Below are positions 57,090 through 64,000 of a stretch of DNA of 64,000 nt, in pieces. The first letter of the stretch is position 1. Each line of letters opens with the position of its first letter. This DNA is from Diphasiastrum complanatum (taxonomy: Eukaryota > Streptophyta > Lycopodiopsida > Lycopodiales > Lycopodiaceae). Location: NCBI GenBank assembly GCA_029204225.1, contig CM055101.1, forward strand, positions 62,138,955-62,202,954, given 5' to 3'. The notes below the pieces were generated by a model. That model did not search any database. It was not told the origin of the DNA and saw only the letters and a list, made by a program, of their open reading frames with translations. The position numbers and the translations under genes are program-made.

Positions 57090-59800
57090 GCATCAAGATA
57101 TCCCATCTGAGAAAGGAACATCAAGAGAAGTCGGAGCATCCCGAGAAGCAATGGTAGCTGCAAGTGATTGAGCCTGATCAGCCAGGATAGGGGTATGATA
57201 AAAAACATCAATGGGCTCCCAAGTAGCCTCCTCAATAGGACGACCATCCCACTGGACCAAAAACTGAACCTGCAGATGGTGACGACTATGCAATAAGCGC
57301 ACCTGTAAAATAGCAACTTGCAGGAATGAAAAAGCTCTGGATCTGTAGGAAATGAGGAATCTGGAGGAGCATCATCCTCAATAGCAGCACGTAATAAACT
57401 GACATGAAAGATATCACAAGCCCGAGTAGCAGCAGGTAGCTCAAGACGATATGTATCTGGACTGAGGCGCTCAAGAATATGAAAAGGCCCATAATAGCGC
57501 GGCGCAAGCTTCTCAGTAGAAGCAAGACCCTGTACAAAAAACGATGGCGAGCAAAGCGTAACCGGAGAAAAACAGTATCTCCCTCTGCAAACTCAACATG
57601 GCGTCGATGACGATCAACAATGGTCCTGTACCGCTGCTGAATATGCTGTAAATGAGTAGCAGCTCTAGTAATAATCTCCCGAGCACTCGAAAGATAAGAT
57701 GAAATAGTAACAGGTGCATCATCTGGAGGAGCAGGTATACCGGGTAGAACTAGTGAGTATCCATGAGCAAGCAGGAAAGGAGAAACACCTGTGCTGAACT
57801 AACAGAACTGTTATAACTATACTCAGCCAAACATAAATGCTGATCCCAATCACGACTAGAAGGAGAAACATAATGTCGTAAATAATCCTCCAATACCCGG
57901 TTAATAACCTCAGACTGACCATCCGCAGAAGAATGATAAGCAGTGCCCATAAGTATCCTAACATCCAAGATACGCATAAGCTCTGTCCAAAAACCTGATG
58001 TAAACTTGGTATCCCGATCAGTAAGTATAGATCGTGGGAGACCATGTAAGCGGAAAATCTCAGAAATAAATATACGACCACACTGCTTTGCTGTAATAGT
58101 ACGTCTGACTGGTATGAAATGAGCTTGTTTAGAAAACCTATCAACTACCACCAAACAAGAGTCATGATCACGTTGAGTACGGGGAAGACCTAAAATGAAG
58201 TCCATAGATATATCAGTCCACTGGCGGGAAGGAATAGGCCAACTTTGAAGGAGACCGCCAAGTTTTTCACGGGAATACTTGTTACGAAGGCAAAAATCAC
58301 AAGTATGAATAAGGTGGGAAAGCTCACGCTTCATGGAAGGCCAATAAAAATGTTCTTTCAAACGGAACAAGGACTTCTGAAAACCAAAATGGCCACCAAC
58401 AGGAGAGGAATGGGCATCAAGGAGCTGTGGACGTATGTCGAGAGTGCTGGGAATACATAACGAACCATAGTGAAACAAACGATGATTAACAATGGAATAA
58501 ACCTGGCGAGGGTGAGAGGAAGGACGAGAGGCAAACGACATAATATCATGAAAGTCTGGACATGTGGCATAAGCCTGAGGAAGATCATCATACCAAGAGT
58601 GGGGAGACATAACAAGATTGTAAGTAAGAGCAGGTAAACGAGACAAAGCATCAGCAGCAGCGTTACTTTTACCAGGCTTATAATGAATATCAAAGTGAAA
58701 GGACTGTAAAAACTGAAGTCAACGGTACTGACGATCACTAAGATCCTTTTGTGTATACAAATAACGAAGTGACTGGTGATCAGTAAAAACATCAAACGGA
58801 ACACGATAAGAAACATACGAACATCATGAACATCAACAGGCACAAGCCATGAAAGAATAGAACGGACCTTAGAGGGTCAAGACGAACAATACCATTAGTA
58901 ACAAAGAAGCCCAAAAACTCGATTTGTACAACAGCAAAAGAACATTTAGAACGTTTAGCATACAGATGATGAGTAACTAACAAAACAAAAACAGAACGAA
59001 CGTGCTGAACATGAAGAGAGAGAGTGGTGCTATAAATGAGGATATCGTCAAAATAAACAATGACACTTTCCAAGCAGAGGACAAAAGATGCTATTCATGA
59101 CATTCTGAAAAGTGGGCGGGCCATTGGTAACAGCAAAAGGAAGGACACGAAACTCATATAGACCAAAGTGGGTACGGAAAGCTGTCTTGTGCTCATCAGG
59201 AGGATGCATACAAATTTGGTGATAACCGGAACGGAGGTCAAGTATAGAAAAGATCTTGGCTTGGCCTAACTGGTCAAACAGGTCATCCATATGAGGGATA
59301 GGGTACTGATTACGGATAGTAAGTTTATTCAAAGCACGATAATCAATACATAGACGTTTAGTACCATCCTTCTTATCAACAAGTAAAACAGGAGCACCAA
59401 AAGGACTGTGGCTAGGAACAATAAGGCCTTGACGTAATAAATCAGACACCTGACGCTGGACTTCCTCGCGCTCAACAATAGACATACGAAAAGGAGGACG
59501 AGAAGGAGGTGATGCAGAGGAAAGAAGGTCTATATGGTGGTTGACATCTCATAAAGGTGGTAACTGAGTCGGCTCTCTAAAAACATGCTCAAATTCACGC
59601 AACAGTTCAAAAAATACCTGTGGCAAAGGTGTTGCATCCGCAATAGGCTGAACAGAAAGAATAACCGCACAGTGGGCCTTCGGGAGGCTCTGTATGAACT
59701 GCTTCCCAGAAATAAGCTGATAGTCCTGCCGAGAATCAATACCGGAAAATATATGCCGAGTACCATCATGAGAGAATGTCAATGTCTGCTGCTGAGGATT
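57090..59800 (-). pseudogene. gypsy-2 protease remnant, reverse transcriptase, integrase, chromodomain
   Basis: In reading order on the reverse strand: a protease remnant (about 59800-59530); reverse transcriptase with LCIDYRALNKLTIRNQYP and DLRSGYHQI (59485-59100), a frameshift, then YFDDILIYS (about 59050); RNase H mostly lost (58850-58660); an integrase finger and core with SMDFILGLPRT, DRDTKF and DGQSEVINRVLED (58646-57750); the integrase end; and a chromodomain (QFLVQWDGRPIEEATWEP, 57302-57093). At least two frameshifts and a deletion make it inactive. gag is replaced by an A-rich junction near 59800. Confidence 0.85.
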
Positions 59801-59966
59801 CAAAAAAAAAAGAAAAAAAGAGGGAAAAGGATTTGGAACTCGTGCACCGGAAATAATCTGCCCAAATTTTTTTTTTTTTTTTCCGGCCGCCAAATTTAGC
59901 AGAAGTACTTCCGCTAACTATTTGTTAAAGCTCCGCCAAGGAAATGCTCTGATGGGAGTTGGTCCT

Positions 59967-61181
59967 TGTAGCGCAGGCATCCCAAAGGGAGCCGGGAACC
60001 ACAACTTAGCTTCCCAGCCTTCAACTCTTGCCATCCAAACCCACTTGACATACAAGCAGCCAACTCGCCAACAACGATCAGACTTAACCAACTTGAAGTT
60101 CCGAAAACCAACATTGAGATCCAACCTGGCGCCATGCCAGATCGGGGGTCTCGATGTGGGTGACTTCCCTCCAAGCAAGCTGCCCGACATACATCAAACT
60201 TAACCAACTCGAAGCTTCGTTACAAACGAGTAACATCCATTCCAAGCAAGCGGTCTGACTTACATCAGACTTAACCAACTGAAAGCTTCGTCACGAGCGC
60301 TGGAAGCCAACCTGGCGCCACGCCAGACTGGATAGCCATAAACAGGTAACTTCCCCCCAAGCAAGCCATCCAACTCAGCCGACAGGTTAGAGCCCGTTCC
60401 CCAAGAGCTTAACCCATTCACGTTTATGCAAGGAACACTCAAAACCACAAGCCGCGACAGATATGGAAACAACCAGTTCCTGGACCAAATGGTCCCGACA
60501 GCATACTGCTGGCGCCACGGACCGAATGGTCCCGACGGCATACCGCTGGCGTCCCGGGATACGACCCTCAGCTATGTGCCAACTTAAAAATTTGGAAGCG
60601 GCCTTACAACTGGCGCTTTTACCGAACACTGAAACCCAGAAGGTAATCAGAGTCAGTTTGAGGAAAATCCCACTTTATTGATAAATCTGAGAAGGTTACA
60701 TTTCAAGTGTGTGACCGACCCTAGTCTCCGGGGCGCTAGCATGCCAAGGCGAGAGCCATGACAACATTCCAGCAAGGGAGGCTGAGACTTGGTTGGAGCT
60801 CGCCCTGAGTCGAAACCCACACTCCCCTATAGTATTGGTGTGATTCGGCACCCCCCCCTCATACCAAGCACTCTACCCAAGCTGGTAAAGCACGTTTTTC
60901 TCTCTCTAGGATTTTCTCTTTCTAGAAAGTCATTTTCTCTCTCTAGATTTTATTGATCCCTAGGCTTCCTTTAATCATGCCTAGATTGTGTGAGGTGATT
61001 GCACATCGATATGAGCTCTCTGGACTCCGCTAGAACCGATCAAAGATTTTTAGCCATAGGAACTTGGCGCCGGCTGGATTCTGGTCACAGTGGCGCCGGC
61101 GCCGGGAGCAGCAGGGGCGCTGCTGGCGCCAGGGACATAGCTGGCGCCGGAAGTAAAGCTTGTAAAGGTAGCTTTACAACA
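59967..61181 (-). repeat. 3' LTR of the LARD-like element
   Basis: Closely matches the other LTR. A cluster of GGCGCC palindromes lies at about 61068-61155, and its unit number differs from the partner (63713-63812), a slippage-prone region. Confidence 0.85.
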
Positions 61182-62615
61182 TCCACCCCACCTTTATAAA
61201 ATCTGATGTCCTCATCAGATGTCAGATTAAAGTAAAGGTGTCTCCCAATTAAAATAACTATACATTTAAGCTACTTGGCACAGTACTCAATTTACTGGCC
61301 ACTTTTTATTAACATTGAAGCTGGCACACCACAAGTCGGAGGCTCAGCTCTTTGTATTGAAAAATTACATAACTTGAAAATATATCTTTGTCTGGGAAAA
61401 GCGTAGATTTGATATCGCTTTCGTAAAACCCGAGAACCTTATTAACTGGTGACAGAGGCCTTTTTTTGAAATGTTAGCCCCTGTCGCTTCTGACTTTCGA
61501 CTTTGGAACTCCTTTGAGCTCCTGATTTGTCCTTGATGCACTTTGTGTTGAGCTCCCTGAGCTCCAGATTAGTTCAGTTCTGCACAGGTATCAAGGCTCC
61601 CTGAGCCAAAGGATTTATCGTTTGATTGCCCACTTTATGGTCCACTCGGTGCCTTGTTGCTTTTGCACCTTGATTTTCAGTTCCGAAGGTGGCCGTCCCA
61701 AAATGAAGACCAACTGCTCCATAGAAGATCTCCCCTGAAATTGCCCTTTCCAACTTTTGACTTTCTGCTTGCGTTTGGTGGGCGTTGTCGCAAATGAAAC
61801 TAACCCAAGAAATAGGCTAGCCATCCATCCTTTGCAAACATTGAGTCGTTTCGTTGCCGTTCACGTGCGAGTACTTGAACTGCAAATCCGCCCCACAGAT
61901 TCTGTAGTCCTCTTTGTTTGATGGTATCAGCCTTCAAAAGAAAAGGTTCCTTCTCGAGCCATCAGCTCCTTGTATCACAAGCAATCATGCAAACCAGGCA
62001 AAGCACGAGTACTAAGACTCACCACGAATACATACAAGTAAGACACTCAGGCAGGTTTACTAACAAGTAACAAAGACAAGGTCCCCCTTTGAGATGGTCC
62101 TGCCAACGGACCTTTGCCTGGCCGCGCCCATACAAATCGATCACAGAATCAGCCCACATAGGACACCCCTCCAACTATCTGTGCTTTCACCATTAAGCAG
62201 CACATTGCCTCAGTCACGCCCCACCACTTTTTGATCGATAGCCCTTATAGCTAAACGCGGCAGCTAATCACCCGTGCTTTACACCCGAATTCGAGCAGCA
62301 TCTCTGTATCAATGGTTAACCCGTACAGTTCGAATATGTCGCCCCGCACCCCACAAGGCACAAACCGTGCTTACACCAACCTAATGGCAGCACACTGCCT
62401 CATCTGTCCTACGTGCAGACATGACCGTGCTTACACCTCAAGGGCAGCACCTTGACTCATCAAGTCCCCTGTTCTGCCGACCACCCCGACCGTGGACGCA
62501 CCCGTGCTTACACTGTGGGCAGCACCTTGCACAATAGTTGTCTTGATGAACCCCAAACCGTGGCCGTTTCCGTGAGATCCGCATAGCTGACCGGCCAGTC
62601 GGCTCTGATATCACA
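61182..62615 (-). other. Non-coding interior of the LARD-like element
   Basis: No gag, protease, polymerase or integrase motif. The 69-codon frame at 61615-61824 has no recognisable feature. The right part (62185-62535) has about five degenerate units built on CCGTGCTTACACC followed by GGCAGCACCTTGCCTCAT, 55-95 bases apart. Confidence 0.65.
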
Positions 62616-63849
62616 TGTAGCGCAGGCATCCCAAAGGGAGCTGGGAACCACGACTTAGCTTCCCAGCCTTCAACTCTTGCCATCCAAACCCACTTGACAT
62701 ACAAGCAGCTAACTCGCCAACAACGATGAGACTTAACCAACTTGAAGTTTCGAAAACCAACATTGAGATCCAACCTGGCGCCATGCCAGATCGGGGGTCC
62801 CGATGTGGGTGACTTCCCTCCAAGCAAGCTGCCCGACATACATCAAACTTAACCAACTCGAAGCTTCGTTACAAACGAGTAACATCCATTCCAAGCAAGC
62901 GGTCTGACTTACATCAGACTTAACCAACTGAAAGCTTCGTCACGAGCGCTGGAAGCCAACCTGGCGCCACGCCAGACTGGACAGCCATAAACAGGTAACT
63001 TCCCCCCAAGCAAGCCATCCAACTCAGCCGACAGGTTAGAGCCCGTTCCCCAAGAGCTTAACCCATTCACGTTCATGCAAGGAACACTCAGAACCACAAG
63101 TTGCAACAGATATGGAAACAACCAGTTCCTGGACCAAATGGTCCCGACAGCATACCGCTGGCGCCACGGACCGAATGGTCCCGACGGCATACCGCTGGCG
63201 TCCCGGGATACGACCCTCAGCTATGTGCCAACTTAAAAATTTGGAAGCGGCCTTACAACTGGCGCTTTTACCGAACACTGAAACCCAGAAGGTAATCAGA
63301 GTCAGTTTGAGGAAAGTCCCACTTTATTGATAAATCTGAGAAGGTTACATTTCAAGTGTGTGACCGACCCTAGTCTCCGGGGCGCTAGCATGCCAAGGCG
63401 AGAGCCATGACAACATTCCAGCAAGGGAGGCTGAGACTTGGTTGGAGCTCGCCCTGAGTCGCAACCCACACTCCCTTATAGTATTGGTGTGATTCGGCAC
63501 CCCCCCTCATACCAAGCACTCTACCCAAGCTGGTAAAGCACGTTTCTCTCTCTCTAGGATTTTCTCTTTCTAGAGAGTCATTTTCTCTCTCTAGATTTTA
63601 TTGATCCCCAGGCTTCCTTTAATCATGCCTAGATCGTGTGAGGTGATTGCACATCGATCTGAGCTCTCTGGACTCCGCTAGAACCGATCAAAGATTTTCA
63701 ACCATAGGAACTTGGCGCCGGCTGGATTCTGGTCACGTGGCGCCAGGAGCGGCGCCGGCGCCGGGAGCAGCAGGGGCGCTGCTGGCGCCGGGGACATAGC
63801 TGGCGCCGATGGCGTCGGAAGTAAAGCTTGTAAAGGTAGCTTTACAACA
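62616..63849 (-). repeat. 5' LTR of the LARD-like element
   Basis: 1234 bases, about 19 longer than the 3' LTR mainly because of extra GGCGCC units near 63735-63812. Confidence 0.85.
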
Positions 63850-64000
63850 GTCCTCCTCCATACTGTGCTGAATGTTGCTGAAGCAAAGAGACGAAAGCCC
63901 TCAGCAAAGAGAGAAAAATCAGCAAGGAAAATGGGCACCCAATTTGAAAATCAGATCTGAAATTTAGCAATCAGGAAAGTGCTATGATACCAAGTTATGA

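Larger units (their letters stand above)
59967..63849 (-). mobile_element. Non-coding LTR retrotransposon (LARD-like)
   Basis: LTRs at 59967-61181 (1215 bases) and 62616-63849 (1234 bases) start TGTTGTAAAG and end CGCTACA on the reverse strand. GTCCT duplicates flank it (59962-59966, 63850-63854). Reverse-strand TGATATCAGAGCC just inside the right LTR is the primer site, and AAGGTGGGGTGGA just inside the left LTR is the purine tract. The 1434-base interior encodes no gag or pol. It would need proteins from another element. Confidence 0.85.
56562..64000 (-). mobile_element. gypsy-2 retrotransposon, partial, continues past the window
   Basis: The 3' LTR is 56562-57016 (455 bases, AGTTATGATC to CCGTAACT). 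The 5' LTR begins at 63993 (AGTTATGA) and leaves the window. The primer site (reverse TGGTATCATAGCAC) is at about 63979-63992. The pol region (57090-59800) is present but frameshifted, and gag is missing. Its leader is split by the LTR element at 59967-63849. GCACT at 56557-56561 is the expected target duplicate; the partner lies outside the window. Confidence 0.85.

Overview
This is a plant nuclear window made almost entirely of nested transposable elements. The evidence for a land plant (or close streptophyte) is GT-AG introns, CCCTAAA-type telomere-like runs, retrotransposon primer sites matching plant initiator tRNA-Met, plant-type hAT transposases with a BED finger, DUF659-like core and hATC domain, very long GA/CT microsatellites, and an FKBP-type gene fragment. 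I cannot name the species.

Layout. 1-5.9 kb: decayed host-like sequence (a SNF2-like helicase remnant, two well-formed exons of an FKBP-type isomerase, a possible LINE remnant), the 3' remnant of a hAT element (hAT-2), and a small palindrome-rich element. 5.9-12.1 kb: a degenerate copy of the main hAT family (hAT-1) and a fragment. 12.1-12.65 kb: short non-autonomous hAT-1 derivatives. 12.67-about 19.4 kb: a nearly intact hAT-2 with a seven-exon transposase, broken by one frameshift and one stop. 19.65-20.46 kb: a miniature hAT-1 derivative with another terminal-inverted-repeat element nested in it. 20.48-25.04 kb: a reverse-strand, internally deleted hAT-1. 25.22-31.47 kb: an apparently intact hAT-1. 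31.5-35.07 kb: a broken reverse hAT-1 patched with LINE and LTR fragments. 35.07-47.26 kb: a forward hAT-1 into which a very young, intact Ty3/gypsy element (35.80-42.11 kb) inserted. 47.87-50.29 kb: another truncated hAT-1. 50.29-51.03 kb: a hAT-2 3' end. 51.03-56.56 kb: the start of a third hAT variant, split by a non-autonomous gypsy element (51.39-56.07 kb). 56.56-64.0 kb: a second gypsy element of that lineage, running off the window, split by a non-coding LTR element (59.97-63.85 kb).

The most interesting system is the hAT-1 family. It appears to be a two-gene transposon. One gene is a four-exon transposase of 1336 residues with C-terminal AT-hook-like motifs. The other is a convergent gene for a 121-residue, highly charged, probably coiled-coil and basic protein. 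The small gene has its own TATA-like promoter with tandem repeats, and it recurs open or nearly open in five copies. Related remnants occupy the same place in the diverged hAT-2 family, so the pairing looks old. Both families have dense palindromic motifs near their ends (GGTACC/CCGCGG in hAT-1, GGACGCGTCC-like in hAT-2). Miniature derivatives keep only these ends, as expected if transposase, perhaps with the small protein, acts on them. All functional statements are inferred from sequence patterns; no alignment or database search was run.
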